Source: Caprimulgus europaeus (taxonomy: Eukaryota > Chordata > Aves > Caprimulgiformes > Caprimulgidae). From it: 64,000 nt of DNA. The first letter of the stretch is position 1, and each line of letters begins with the position of its first letter. The stretch spans positions 1,116,001 to 1,180,000 of the forward strand of contig OU015535.1 of NCBI GenBank assembly GCA_907165065.1. The letters run 5' to 3'. Under the pieces are notes generated by a model. That model did no database searches. It was not told where the DNA came from and worked only from the letters and a program-made list of their open reading frames with translations. The position numbers and the translations under genes were made by a program. Below are positions 1 through 13,223 of this stretch, in pieces.

Positions 1-1940
1 CAAGATCTGTCAAGCCTAGTCCTACATATGTTCCAGGGAAGGAAGTCTGGCTCCCTGACCTCTGCACAGAACCCCAACGGTTGCCCTCAGGAAAAAGTGA
101 TGTGCAGAGCCCTTTGGAGACAGTCCTGAGTCATTAGCGAGACTGGGAAGATTCACCTGGTCCCTTGCAGTCTCTGGTGGGCTCGGAGCAGCTTTGCCAT
201 CCCCTGATTCAGCAGCTGATCCCATCTGTCAGAGCAGTGGTGTGTGGGGTTGGAGCTCAACCAGGGAGCTACCTGCGATCACCCAGCGACGTCCTGTTGC
301 GGCAATTCTACAGCAAATATTTTGTCAGGGTAATACCTGAACAAGCTCAGCTGTGCAAAAGAGCCTGGGCTCAGCCTGGTTTTGGCTTTCTGATACTAGC
401 TAGTCCCTCTCTGTGGATGCACAGTAGTGCTGAGATGAGCAACCTTCCTCTATTCCAACACACAGTAGAACATTTTGGGTTAAACTCGCCTCACTGCCCC
501 CTTAGAGTGAAAGGTCATTTATCACACAGCCACAGCAGGAAGGAAACAGCTCCCACCTGAGACAGTGGGTTCTCCAGCTGCTGCTCAACTGTTTTCCAGA
601 ATAAAACACATTACCAGAAATCCAGCACTCAGCACAAGTCTATTTCCTTTGCACTGGATTAAACCTAAGTGTGGAAAAGCAGCAGGAGACATGGGGCAAC
701 TGCTGCCCATGGCTCTGTGGACAGTGCCCTGCCCAGGAACCCCTCTGCTCCTGTCTGGGCACCTTCCCAGGGACATGCTATCTCTGTTGGTGACAGCTCC
801 CTGGTCTCCCAGCCCAAATGCTATGATGTAACGTGCAGACAAATAACAAGATGGACAGGAGACCTGGTACTAAGCTTTAGACTGGGGCCTAAATAGCGAT
901 GCAAATTCACCTAGGAAGAATTTAATTCACAAATCTGTTTCAAGTGTCATTATCCACGAGGTTTTTATTGATGCTTTTATGAAAGAGCACTACTTTATAA
1001 AGGCATTCCTGACTGTGCCATCAGTAACACATGCAGGATGGAAGTTTGCTGTAAAGTAAGAGGAGTTGAGACTTTGTTGTGAAAGGTGGAAGATAGCCCA
1101 GTATCAAGGCATTAGAAACAATCCCCCCACCTTATTCCAGGCAGGAACCGAAGTCCACTTTTTGCCTAAGCTGGAGGCAGTGAGAGCCATGGGTGGGAGC
1201 AGCCAGCCAGTGTGCTGGAACCCTGGCGGTGTCACAGCAGCCTCATTGCGTGGGGCACTGGATAAATACACAAGCAAATGCCTTATTTCCCTTCAAAGCA
1301 CCCAATTCCAACCAATCTACCAAGGAAAAAATCTAAAAAGTAAGCCAGCAGCAACAGATATTATCAGCAGATATCATCAGAAAATTCAACACAGCCCAGC
1401 TCTAGCTTTGATCTTACAAAGTTCTATGAATTTAAATATTTTTCCACACACACTAGTTCACAAAGGCTAAAAAAAACCCCCAAACTCTTTAACTTTTATA
1501 ACATACAGATCTGTGTCTAAATTGGTGCTTTAAAACAGGAGCTAACCTTTAATCTACTCCTTTCACAAAACAATATGAATGCAGAATACTTTACTGTATA
1601 ATGTTGAGGCTGTGCACCAATTACATTCCATTTCAACCTAATTTGACAGCACAGCCTGTGTGCTTGCTCCTTACACTGGTACAAGTTCTAACCCTGAAGC
1701 CCAGGTGACAATCCAAGCCTAACTCAGCAGCCTAAATTAGAAATACAATTTGTTACAGTATGCAGTTAATAATAAATATTGAATATGGTTTTATGACATA
1801 AAGACAGAAATATCCACTTTGGCAGTGCCACACATTGTAAACATCTGACTCAGGAAATGTGTGCAGCTGTTAATCACTAACCTGCCCCCTGTACCTTGTC
1901 ATCTCCTGTTGAAGACACCATTTCAGTGGAAATTCTGCAT
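1..1940. other. Unique sequence, no gene recognised
   Basis: I see only short open frames on both strands (longest about 134 codons, near 1066-1470). None has a recognisable domain, a convincing splice-site arrangement or coding-like composition. The stretch has no tandem repeat or transposon signature that I can name. It is most simply intergenic or intronic DNA. Confidence 0.5.
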
Positions 1941-2270
1941 TACAGTCCCAGAACAGTTGAGGCTGCGTGGCACCTCTGGAGATGATTCAGCCCAAACCCT
2001 TTGCTTGAGTAGGTTGCTCAGGGATGTGTCCAGTCAAACTTTGATTGTCTCCAAGGATGGGACCTCACAACCCCTCTGGGCAACCTGTTCTGGTGCCTGA
2101 CCACCCTTAACTGTAAATCTCCAGCATTTCAACCTATGCCCATCACCTCTCATTCTGTCACTGGGGACCACTGAGAAGAGTCTGGCTCCATCATTTTTTG
2201 CTGTGTCCCTTCAGGTGTTTGGACACTGTTAAGATCTCCCCAAGCCTTCCCTTCTCAGGGTTTCAAAACT
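1941..2270 (-). mobile_element. Old CR1 LINE fragment (3' region)
   Basis: The plus strand reads as the reverse complement of a CR1 3' region. It shows the recurring phrases 'ggcacctctggagatgat', 'ccaaggatgggacctcacaa', 'cctctgggcaacctgttc' and 'gaagagtctggctccatc', in CR1 order. The copy is clearly diverged from the younger CR1 copies later in the window and has lost the terminal octamer repeat. CR1 is a non-LTR retrotransposon that copies itself by target-primed reverse transcription and is usually 5'-truncated. The right edge fades near 'cccttctcaggg'. Boundaries are approximate. Confidence 0.8.
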
Positions 2271-4857
2271 GGAAACTGAATTATCTGATTTTTTTAATAA
2301 CAAGGGCTTTATAAATGCATATAGATGGACCTGAGATCTTACCCATGGCTACCTCACTGGCTACCCAAAGCCTTCATTGGCTCTGGAGTGTGAGACAAAT
2401 GTGATGCTTTCACTAAAGTTTGTAATTCACTGCAGAAATGTGATAATTTGTGGTCAGTACTTCCCATGTGAAGCTATATCCTAAACCACAGGTATTATTG
2501 TTGATATAACAGTCAATGTAATCAAACATGTAAACCCTCCAAAGACATTCTCAATACACTCAATTTTCTCTCATTAGAAAACAAATTACAAATCAGCATT
2601 GTCAACAGCATGAAAGCCATGCACTGTCGATTGACCTCCAAGGTCATGTGCTGCATGGGTGCTGTTTGCCTTTGATTCTCTGAAGATTTACAATGCTTAA
2701 AATGAACAAGTAAAATCCTAAAACAATGAACTAAAACATTTTTGATGGAATTATTTTCCTTGTCTTCTGATTTATGATCCATAGGGCTTACAATATTTAG
2801 GCAATCTTGCATTCATTGGGCATGGAGTTCTGTTGTGAAGTAAGAGATGACTCACAGAATTATTTGCCTGCAGAGTCTGGGTCATTAGGCAAAAGTGAAA
2901 TATTAGGAGAACGATCATAAATTACAAGTGTTAACTGTACTGAATCCTACATATCAGGGCAAGATTTTATTTTATTCCTCTACATGATTCAAGGCTAAAC
3001 ATGACAATATATCAGCGATTCTCTGGCCAGAACTACAGGACCCTGAACTGAACCACAAAACTGATACTGAGAAATGTGCCATGTTTAAATGGTAACAGCC
3101 TATTTCTGAGCTGCAGGCTGACTGCAAGGCTGAGATCAAAATAAATGACCAATATCAGAAAGCTCAGATAAATTCTGCACTGTGATGGTTTTAAAGTACC
3201 TCCCTTTGACCAAATGTATTCAGAACTGTGCAACTTTTGCATATGTCTATATAATACATGAAAACAAAATCAAAAATTCCTGTCCTTAGAAAACATTACC
3301 CTTGAAAACAGCCCGGGATAATGCTGGTGTGAGATGAGAGCATAAAAAAAAAATTCATGGATTACATTCTTCACCTTTTTATTATACACAGAATTCTAGT
3401 ATCTATAATGTTTTAAAGTACTTCTATACACTATAGTCTAATATGATTTATTTGGTTATTGCAATAACGTTTTAGTGCCATTTTATCTGAGAGTTCATGG
3501 AATGTTTTAAAATCCAAGCCTAATGGAAGCCAATCAATCATCACATTTTCAAAGAGCAAATTATTTAAGTTTTGGTGCTACACGGAGCTAATCACTGCAC
3601 AGAGATATCCCATTGTTTTGACTGATGTCATTCATTTTTCTTTAGGCTGACCTGATTGATAGTCTAAGTGCTGAAGTTAACCAGACAAATGGATATGTAC
3701 TTCTGGGGTCTTTCCAGCCCAGCTGCCTTTTTAGCACTAAAAACTTCATACTCCTGATAGCAGCACGCAGCTGCTCCTGCTCATACAATTGAAATTAAAG
3801 TCTGAAACTGAATGTGACAGCCTACACTTTTCCCTCGTACATTAAGGGTTTTGCCTCCAAGCAATCACCAGTTATAAATGAGCTGTATTAAATCCACGTC
3901 TATATTTGAGTATGTAGTGGCCTGGTTTCCAAGTTCCCACTTTCACATCTTAAAACACTTATTTATAGCATTGCTGAGACACCCAAGTATTATTGCATCC
4001 ATCTCTTCCTCTCCTCTCTGAAATGGAATCCAGTGCTGTGTCATATTGAGGCTCTTGCTTTTCATAACCAGAAAAGTCCTCCATGTGCCAAAAAACTAGC
4101 TCGACTTCATCAAGGAAGCTGACTAACTGAAATCTCTGGGATGATTACCTGATTAAGACAAGGAAAATTTGACTTATCACATGCAAAAATCTGCAGTCAT
4201 AAGAATGCAAGCTTCCCCAAAGTCTGTGAAATCTAACACAAGGCAGCTCCAGCCCAAAGTGCTGCCTAGATTCTTTTACTCTAATGTATTACATTACTGC
4301 CTTATTGGCTGACATGTCCTATAAAAAGTTTTAGGAAAGGTTCACATGAGGAATTAAAGGAAAAGCTTGCATATCCATGATTTTTCATTTATACAGTCAC
4401 TGGACCAAATATATCCCTAGTTCCAGGCAGTCACTTTCAAAGCCATTAAAGCACAGATATATTTGGCCTTTATGCTATGACAGGAAACATAAGCAAGTTA
4501 TACAAGTTTTGATTGTTTAATCTGAATTTACATTTTGAAGTCTCTCCCAGCATTCACTGTGAAGAAAATATCAGCATTGTTCTTGGGGTTTTTTTTGCTG
4601 TTAAGGGGAAAACTTTTCAGACCCTGGAAATGCGTGAGCGACTTTGGCATGATTTGACGTGGACTTTTATAATGCAAACACAAGTTGCACATAACTGCAC
4701 TTGGGATAAAAGGGCAGAGCTGGAAATACGAGAGTGGTTTATAACCTGACAAAATGTAAGTGTCTCCTTGTGTGGCTGCATTTTCACACAAACTTGAGCT
4801 TCCAGAAATATAACTGTTTCAGGCAGAGTGATTCTTTGAGCAAGTATGCAAAACCAT

Positions 4858-4875
4858 AAATATATATATATATAT
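4858..4875. repeat. (TA)n microsatellite
   Basis: Nine or so uninterrupted TA dinucleotides, directly visible. Confidence 0.9.
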
Positions 4876-6185
4876 GTGGATGTAGATATAGGATGAGAAA
4901 TAAAACATTAAATAACATTTTTCATATCTCATGTAAGCATTTCCACTCAGCAGTGAGGAAAGAACAGATTCTTGCAGAGCAGTTGCTAACTAAAACAGCG
5001 TACTCCATTAATTTAAATGTCATAAAGTGGCCAAATTGTATTTTGCAGGAGCTCTACCTCACACCCATGAAGCCCCTCTCGTGCCTTGTCTAAGGGCCAG
5101 CTTTTACCTTCAAAGTGTACATTTTTGCTATACAACCAGGCAGCTGAAAACACAAATTTTCTCTTTATATGCTGGCATCTCTTTGTAAGCATGGCTGGCA
5201 AAGCTGCTGCTCGGAGATCTGAAGGCTTTAGCTCCCAATTACATCCAGCATAAGCAGGCAACACATTCCATCTCCTATTGCCTGTAAAAAGTGTGTTTAC
5301 AGCACAGGAATCACCAATACCCTATCATATGGCTTTGGCAAATTTCATTTTAACTGTGTGCCACCTGACAGAAGCACTCATACAGGGTTTGAACGTTAAT
5401 TATGTTATTCTTGTAAAAAAACCTGCTCTGTCAGCTGAGACTTAAAGGTCACTGCTGCTGGATGAGAAAAACAACAGCAAAGCAAAAGGCAAGTACCAAG
5501 AGTTAGAGGAAACAAATGCAGATATTATTCCTCATCAAAATAATACAAATATAATAAACAATGATGCATCATTTAAATTTACCAAAATCAACAATGTAAA
5601 AGAAAACCTGACATAAATCAGCCTACCATGAATTAAACAAAATTTTGCTAGAAACTACTTCCACGGGAAGAAAGCACTTCCAATTTCTGCATTGCCTTCT
5701 GAGAGAGCAGGCTGAATGCTCCACCAACAACAGGAACATCATGAAAACCATAAACAAACGCAACGTGAAGAAATTATCTTCAAAATGTTCTTGTTGAAAA
5801 AACAATTATATTTGCAAGGGCAAAATCCTGCTCCTTTTAAAAGCAATTCGATGTTTTGCTGTGAAGCTCATGATTCTGAGCTAAATGGAAAATAAATATT
5901 TCCACAACCATTCTTGTAACCAAAAACCTCATGGTGTGGTTTTATTAACTCACATTTTGCTAAAGGTGAATTACTGCAGCACAGATATTTTCAGGTGGCA
6001 GATAGCTCTCAACACGAATAATTCATTCAGCCCCAAACTGAGGCTGATCCCAGGAATGTTCAGTTGACACCTGACAACCGACTACTGCAGACACTGTCAC
6101 ATCTTTATTGGGCAAACTGAAAAATGGTGGGCTAAGATTCACATTTAATCCAGGATTTCAAAAGGAAATACCTGTTCTCATTTAA

Positions 6186-6282
6186 GAAAAACAAACCAAA
6201 CCAAAACAAAACCAAAAAATCCCCCAACAACCAAAACTTGAAGAAAACCCAGACAAAAAACCCAAAACAAGACAAAAACCAC
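6186..6282. repeat. A/C-rich low-complexity tract
   Basis: About 100 bases made almost wholly of A and C, in irregular units such as ACCAAAA and AACCC. It looks like a decayed simple repeat and has no coding or RNA-gene character. Confidence 0.75.
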
Positions 6283-8636
6283 ACTGGGATCTTTTACAAT
6301 GTTGAATATAGTTAATAAAACATCCTTATTTAAGAATTACATTATGAAAAGCAAAATCTCTTTTAGCAATTACACAAAGTCTGAATCCACAGGGCTTTCT
6401 GTGATGAGCTGACTGAAACCTGAAGGCATTTCCTGCTGGGTGACCACACCAGTCCCTTCTGTGTTTCATGTTTTTTATGTTCTGGTTCTGAGATAGCTCT
6501 AGACTTTGTAAAAGTGGCAAAATCCCTACAAAAGTGACATGTCTGAGGCCTTTCTGAACAGCCAAGAGTGAAAATTAGGAACATTCCTCCCCCCTATGGA
6601 TGTTTCACAGGGGAGTGTTCTGTCACCCCCCTTTGTAGCAGTGCAGTTTTGCATGATGCCACCCCTCATCTTTGCACAATTTCTGTTACTCTGCCCTGGC
6701 CTGAGAACCTCAACGAAACCAGCAGTGTTAAAATACAGACAAAGTCAGACCATGCAGTTTATTTCCTGTATTTTTCATGAAGATCCTGAAGCAGGGCAGC
6801 ATCTCATACAGCAGAGCTGCGGACGGTACCACAGCGCGATAGCTGGCTGCAGCATCTGCTAAAGTGCTGGGCAGATGAGACAGAAATTTTGATTAAGGTA
6901 GATCCAAATTATTCAATTTGAAGTGCCTGGTGAGCATTTACTTAATAAAATGCGGTTAGGAGTTATATTCTGGAATTTCATAGCAAAAAAATCACGTCAA
7001 ATGTCAACAGACTGGGATTTTAAACAGCAGCTGTTTGAATCGTGATGGAGTTTTGCTTCATACAAAGAATGAGAATTTTAAAAGCCATGAAAACAGGAGG
7101 AACCTCCAAAACACAGAATACAGAAACTCTCAGTTCAGTGAATAGCTCAAGGTCTCCATTCAGATTGGGAATACATTTAAAGTCAGAAAAAAGTCAATTC
7201 AAGTGGAATTGGACTTTGGACAAGACAGTCGCAGTCTGGCAGGAACTACTGTATGTGCACCAGGTCAGACTCCTTTCCTGGGGGAAAGAACCCTGTCCTG
7301 GGGACTGCTCCACGTTTTCTCATCCTCATCCTGCCCACAACACTCATTTATTTGTGACAGATGACAATCTGCCACAGGAAGGAATTGCTGTTGATGTGCT
7401 TTACCTTGCTTCTCCCTCCTGAGTCTCAATTTTATCAATGGCTCGAGGTGCACAGATAGCTCTGTGGGAATGGTAATTGTACAGGCACTCATTTTTTTCT
7501 CTCTCTAATAAGCAAAATGCTGATCATATAACATTACCAACAAGTAAAGTGGCACACTTAATTTCACACAATCTGGTGAGATTCTGATACTCATAAAAAC
7601 TCAGAAACTCCAGGGTGATTAACAGTTGAGCTCTCAAAGCTGTTTCCTATTTTACATGCAAAAAAAAAAATGTTCAGATTTTTTTCAAGCCTTGGAAACA
7701 GCTCTGAAGGGTAAAAAAAGAGACCTTTCAATAAATGAATTACTCTAAACCTTTAACTCTCCAATTTTTAAACTCAGTTATACACTATGCCTCCTTCAGT
7801 TCCACCGAGAGAGGCTCACATGCCCTGCAAGCACTTTATCCTTTTAGCTTGCTTTGTTTTCAGCTCTGTAAAACACACAACAATCAGCCACGTGCACTGG
7901 GACTTCTGTAAACTTCTATATTTCTATATAACTAAGTCCCACTTCTTGGAATTATATATATAGTAATAAACAGTATTCAATTTAGAATCCATATAGCAAA
8001 TTACAAGAAGAAAACTAAACTTGGTCAGGGCCACAGAGACTGAAACAAGACAGGAGGGTTGCAATGATCTACTCTGACCTTCTTCTTATGTAGAACTTAC
8101 TTATAGAGAGCTTATGTAGAACCTACTTCACATGTAGAACTTAGCAACTAACACTTTCAGCACCTGAACACAACTTTTGCTCTTCTATAACACATCTTTT
8201 AGAAAAATGCAGTCTTCATGCAAGAATTTCATATTAATAGATCACTATATATGCAGGTGATGGATATTTCCAGGAGTCACTTGGAGAAAACCCCATCCTT
8301 GACGAAGGGAGGAGAATCCAGCCCCTCACTAAACAAGACACACAATTCTCCTTTCCCTGCAACAACTTCCCGAGCAGCTTTTTCTCAGCCTCTCTGTTTT
8401 CTCCTTCTGAATTGTGTTTTATTTTTCATGATGCCTAGGTTAATCTGGTTCCTGTTATAACTTCTATGAATAAAAAATGTCATATCATGGTTTATAAATA
8501 GATGTGGCAAAAGGAAAACCTTTCTTGGGAATTATGGACTACAAATAGGGAACAGTGGCAACTTTGTGTTAAGAGTAACTTTTTAATGTTAATTAAAATT
8601 TTAGTTGCTCTATTGTTCTTTCCTTTTTTTTTTTTT

Positions 8637-8828
8637 TACCTACAAAAGTAACAAAAATGCCCCATGCATCAAAAATTGTGATCTTTTTTAATATCACTAG
8701 GAATGACCAATGTTATGAGTTCAGCTGGGTGGTGTGAATTTATCCAGTACACATTGCTCATTCCTAGTGATATCAGAAAATATCACAAGTTTTGATGCAT
8801 GGGATATTTTTGTTACTTTTTTTAGGTG
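8637..8828. repeat. Long imperfect inverted repeat (MITE-like / hairpin)
   Basis: Bases 8637-8706 and 8758-8828 are reverse complements of one another with roughly 60 of 70 positions pairing and one 1-base gap, around a 51-base loop (8707-8757). Both arms share 'aagtaacaaaaat', 'cccatgcatcaaaa' and 'atatcactaggaatga' when read in the same sense. Such a structure fits a foldback or MITE-type DNA transposon, and an RNA of it would fold into a long hairpin. I could not find a convincing target-site duplication. The outer ends sit in T/A runs, so the exact borders are uncertain. Confidence 0.85.
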
Positions 8829-8879
8829 AAAAAAATGTTTAAAAAACATCTAATGTGGCAATGATGTACAGCTGCATGG

Positions 8880-9510
8880 AATGCAAAGCAGAGGATCCGT
8901 GCTGGATTTGCACTCAACCCCATTCCCATGTCTGAGCCTTCCTGCTCGCTGGGGTGCAGACAGCGCCTGGGCTGCTCGTGCCAGCAGAGAGGAGCCCAGG
9001 TTCCCAGTTCCACCCCGTGGCTGTGCAGTGACCCTGATCACGGCACACAGCAGGGAATCACTGCTGCTGGATCTCATCCTTTGAGGAATCAACTCAAACC
9101 TAACTCCCCTCTGCACTTGCTCATCAGTAAACACATTGCCTGCATTATTCCTCCAATCAGCCCGGGCTCGTGTATCCCAGGGACAGACGAAGCAGATTGG
9201 CTTTATCAGATCAGCCAAGTGCTGTTTGCACAGTAGCACTGATGGAGCCCTTGGAGGAGTTTGTGGAGTGTTGTTTCCTCCAGCGCGACCGCGGCCATCC
9301 AAGCCTGGATCTCAGCCTGTCAACACAGGCGTGATTCAACGCCTCCGAGACCTCACCTCAAGAGTTTAAAGGATTGTTGTGAGCTCAGTGTAGCCAGGTC
9401 CTCCCTCCACAGCATCTGGACTTCAAACCTGGGTTGGGGTGGCAGGAAGGGGGAGGCTTGTCCCGATGACGTGTGGGAAAGGCAGCGCTGTAACCGATAC
9501 GCTGTCTGAC
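8880..9510. other. GC- and CpG-richer patch, function unknown
   Basis: This stretch is visibly richer in G+C than its AT-rich surroundings and contains roughly twenty CpG dinucleotides, including a cluster around 'cgcgaccgcgg' near 9283. By my rough count the CpG level is below a classical CpG island. Overlapping open frames occur on both strands (up to 150 codons on the minus strand), as expected from low stop-codon density in GC-rich DNA. They show no recognisable domain. It could be a regulatory element, an old exon, or an old repeat. Confidence 0.35.
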
Positions 9511-12500
9511 GGGGGGCTAATGGAAATCTTTCAGCAGAGGGGAAATATGCTTTGGATGTTTACTCTGAGTGATAAAGCCTCCTGATACATTCTGAACCTG
9601 CTCAGCTCTGTGAAGAGCCTTGCCAGGAAAGCCTACAAGCATTAGGGTAATGAGTGGTCAAGAAAATCTGGGCTGCCATTCCTGCTTGCCAATATAAAAT
9701 GCATCACTGGGCGTTGGGCTAAATGGAGTCTTTAACTTTGAGACTAATATTTCCTAATGTTTATTTAAGAGCCCACAGTGATGGAAATTACTGAGTATAG
9801 GTATCATGTTATTCCTATTAATGGGGATGAAGAATAACACAAAAGAAGTTAAGCAATTGTTGAGTTTACTCCAACAGAATCTAATCCAATTTCCATTTTA
9901 GCAAGAAGAAATTGTTTTGTAACACTCCAGCAGATATATTGCTATTTTAAGAATTCAATGCAGGTTTCTTTATATTTTAAAATTCCATCCAAAATATAAA
10001 ATGGAAAGATTTAATTTTCAGTAATTTTCCTTAAAACATTATATTAAATATTGCTATTTGAAACAGTTTTGTTCCATTTTTTTAATGAAAAGAATGTAAC
10101 TTTACTCAGCTCCGGTTAAGAGGAGCATTGTTTAAATAAAATGCCTGAAACAAAATCTCTTGAGTGGATGGAAAGACTCGCACCGGCTCCCTGGGCATTT
10201 GATCAAATTTTCATTCAGAAAACATTTTTCTCCACCAACATACTTAAGCTGTTAAAATTAAAATGCAATTTAAGCAATTACATAAATAAGAGTGACAAAT
10301 GTTTCTTTTCCTAAGTGCAAGCAGGTGTAGAGCACAATCAAGGTTATTCTCCACGAGCAGAGATCTTCACAAACACGAGCAGCGCTGAAGGAGCCCAAGA
10401 CAAAGGCAACAAAACATCTGACCCTCAAACAAGATCAGCCCAGTGTACAACCTGGTGTGCAAACAGATCTACAGCATCATCTGTCTGCACCACGCCAACT
10501 GTGACCACAGGCTGCTGTGTACACAAATACACGTGTACAACACCCAGGAACATGGAACACAGAGATGTGGAGACGACAAAGCTGTGATGCTTTGATTGGC
10601 AAGGTTCTTCTGTTAGGCAAGTCATTATATTTTAAAGAAATCAGAGCTCATCTGCCAACTGGTTTACTTTAAAGTAGGAATTTTACTACATACTGCTACT
10701 AGCAGGTCGTAACTTCACTGGATTTACACTGATGTTTTCCACAAAAATATAAATATATGAGGAATAAATTTATATAAATTTATAAAAATAAAATATGAGG
10801 AATACATTTATATAAATTTAAATATATGAGGAAGTTGGAAAAAAAATCCTAAGGATTTGAGATGACAGAAGTTTTGATCATCTTTCCACTCTGACATTTC
10901 CAAAACTTAGCTCAACACTTACATACTGAGATTTCTGCCTTTGTTGATAACACACTGTCCAACTTTAGGTGAGCAGCAAATTCTCTCCATTGTTTTTAAC
11001 ATGTCTTAAAATAAAAATGTTAAATATGAAACCCTCAGCTACAGCAGTTCAGCAGTTAATGTAAAATACTGATACTTAAAACAGAGAAGTTAGAGAATCT
11101 GTCACTTGATAATGACAGCCCCTCTGTGACTCATCTCCAGCTGATGGATTTTTCTTCTATTAGTCTCAAATACTCAATATTTACTCACTCTGTCAATACA
11201 AAACCTGCAGAATATTAATTATAAAGGTCTTTAGTTAACCTGAAATAAAATCCTCAGCTAGTACAAATAGATGCTGATTTACAGCTAAGAATCAGCTCAT
11301 AGAGTGTTGTTTTGATGGCAATAAAGTCTATTTTTGTGTTTTCTACTGTTTGAAACAACTTCTGTGTTTTCACTGCCAGTATGTGATTCTGTATGGACAG
11401 GTACAGTTTATTAATTCATTCTTCAAATCTTTTTTTATATATATTTTTTCCTTTGGTTTTCTCTTGCTTAGCGATGAAATAAAACTGAACACAAAACCAA
11501 AAAGCCACTAAAATTGGTATTGAGTAACAAAAATGAAAACTAAATTTGTATTTGTCTCTTTGCATTTATTTCCCATTAATGTTATTACTACTTTTTAAGA
11601 CCTTTATAAAAAATTTCTTATGATTATTTGGCTTGAGATTCTTCTATGCATACACACCTTGCTGTCAGAAATCAGTATGATGTGCAGCTCTAAGATTTGC
11701 TCGTGGTAAGGGGTCATTTTCTCCTGCCTTCCTCTCACGGTGATGGCTCACACCAAAATCCTGCTGGAGCCACAGAAAACGCTGCTGCCAGCAATGTGTG
11801 AAGCAGGGAAGAGAAGGAGGGAACAGCACAGCACAAGGGGGATTTGGGTCTGAGAAAACAACAAACATTGAAATATTTTCTTGGTATTTTTAGGACAGCT
11901 TTGGTAGCGGTGCAAAGGGAGGACAGACACTTGGATGTGGCTCATTTTTTAAGCAAAGTGGTTACAGAAATATTTTTGGGCACTATACCCTAGCCATGAT
12001 TTTTACTGAGCTTAAGAAAATTGCAATTCAGGGGCTTTTCTCTTTCCCATATGTGTGTTTAAAAATGAAATATACCTGCTAGCCCAAATGCGGCTCTGTG
12101 GGAAATAATTTGGTATAATGGCTTTATAAATGACTGAAGGATTTCATTACTGACCTGTACTGAAGGAAATGATGGAGATTTATGAAAAAACCTTTCCAGA
12201 TTCCCATGTCATTGGCAGACAATGCTCCCCTTGCCCCATCACTGATGAACGACCACCGCTCAGAGCACAGCTACGGCCGCTTTTGGTTTAAATTCTCCTT
12301 ATTGGAAGGTATGAAAATTTGGGTACAAAGTAGGTGTGATGGAAATTAAACAACTGGGCAGTTCTTGGTGATACCAACAAAAATGCAGGAGAGTTTCTCT
12401 GAAGCTGGTGTGGTTGCTTTGTGTTTCTAGGAGTACAGAGAAGCATGAGCTGGTCCATGTTTACACAGATGACAGCTTCAGGAACGACCTGGCTGTCGCT

Positions 12501-12990
12501 GCTCCCCAGCTCACAGGGATTGTTCCACCAGCACTAATACCAACCAGCTCCCAGGAGAGTCATGTGAGCTCCCAGGAGAAAGAACTTTGGCCAATAATTA
12601 TGATCCAGTTTGTATTGGATTTTGATCTTGATCAACTTTTACTGTACTTGGAAGTAAATCATGCCAACATGCAAACCTGGCACCGGTTATTTCTCACTCT
12701 TCACTGGTTGAGCTGACTGGGTCACCACATGGCAAGTGAAAGCCAAGGGCTCTCATCAGACCTCACCCTGCTTCTCCCCCGGGTTCTTTTTCCCCTGTGA
12801 CACTTTATTCAGAATAAAGGAAATGTCAGAGCATATGCATATGGCAACCAATGCAACTAGCAGATCCTTGCAGAAGGGTTTGTGTTCTCTGTGAAGAAAG
12901 TAGTCATTAAAAATGCAATCAGGGCAAATGAGCTGTTGAGTTAGGTGATCTCGGTGGTGGGACCCTGCCTGCTGAGACAGGAGGGGGCCG
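9511..12990. other. AT-rich unique sequence
   Basis: No gene is recognised. A small AT-rich tandem duplication lies at 10745-10833. The rest shows only short chance open frames. Confidence 0.5.
10745..10833. repeat. AT-rich short tandem duplication
   Basis: The phrase 'atatgagga' followed by 'a(a/c)atttatataaattta' recurs, giving about two and a half imperfect copies of a unit near 45 bases. Confidence 0.7.
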
Positions 12991-12992
12991 CA

Positions 12993-13008
12993 GGCCACTA
13001 GATGGCAA
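12993..13008 (+). promoter_or_regulatory. Candidate CTCF-binding motif
   Basis: The bases 'ggccactagatggcaa' match the known vertebrate CTCF core (CCACTAGRKGGCA type) at nearly every position. CTCF is the zinc-finger protein that marks chromatin loop anchors and insulators. A 16-base motif can arise by chance in 64 kb, so this is a sequence-level candidate only. It lies about 220 bases before the 17-bp minisatellite. Confidence 0.4.
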
Positions 13009-13223
13009 TGCATGGTGAAAAAGAGATCATTTCCATTTGATACCCTCTGTACTGCTGAAGCAGTGTATTTATCTTCCTAACGGCACCAAGACCACGAGAG
13101 TTCCTTCTGCGGTGCCCCCGCATTTCTTGGGGAGTCACAAACGCCGTTTCATGAACCAATAAGGATTTATTGTCATCTGGGAACTGAATAAATTACCTAT
13201 GTGCAAGTATCCAGGGAAAAGGA

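Larger units (their letters stand above)
2271..8636. other. AT-rich unique sequence with minor simple repeats
   Basis: No gene is recognised. The stretch contains a short (TA)n tract near 4858-4875, an A/C-rich low-complexity patch near 6186-6282, a small run of alternating TA near 7953, and scattered homopolymers. Open frames are short and have no family resemblance. Confidence 0.5.

Noticed and set aside
8850-9302. 150-codon minus-strand ORF as a possible exon
   Set aside because: Overlaps other frames on the opposite strand in GC-richer DNA, no domain or splice context recognised.
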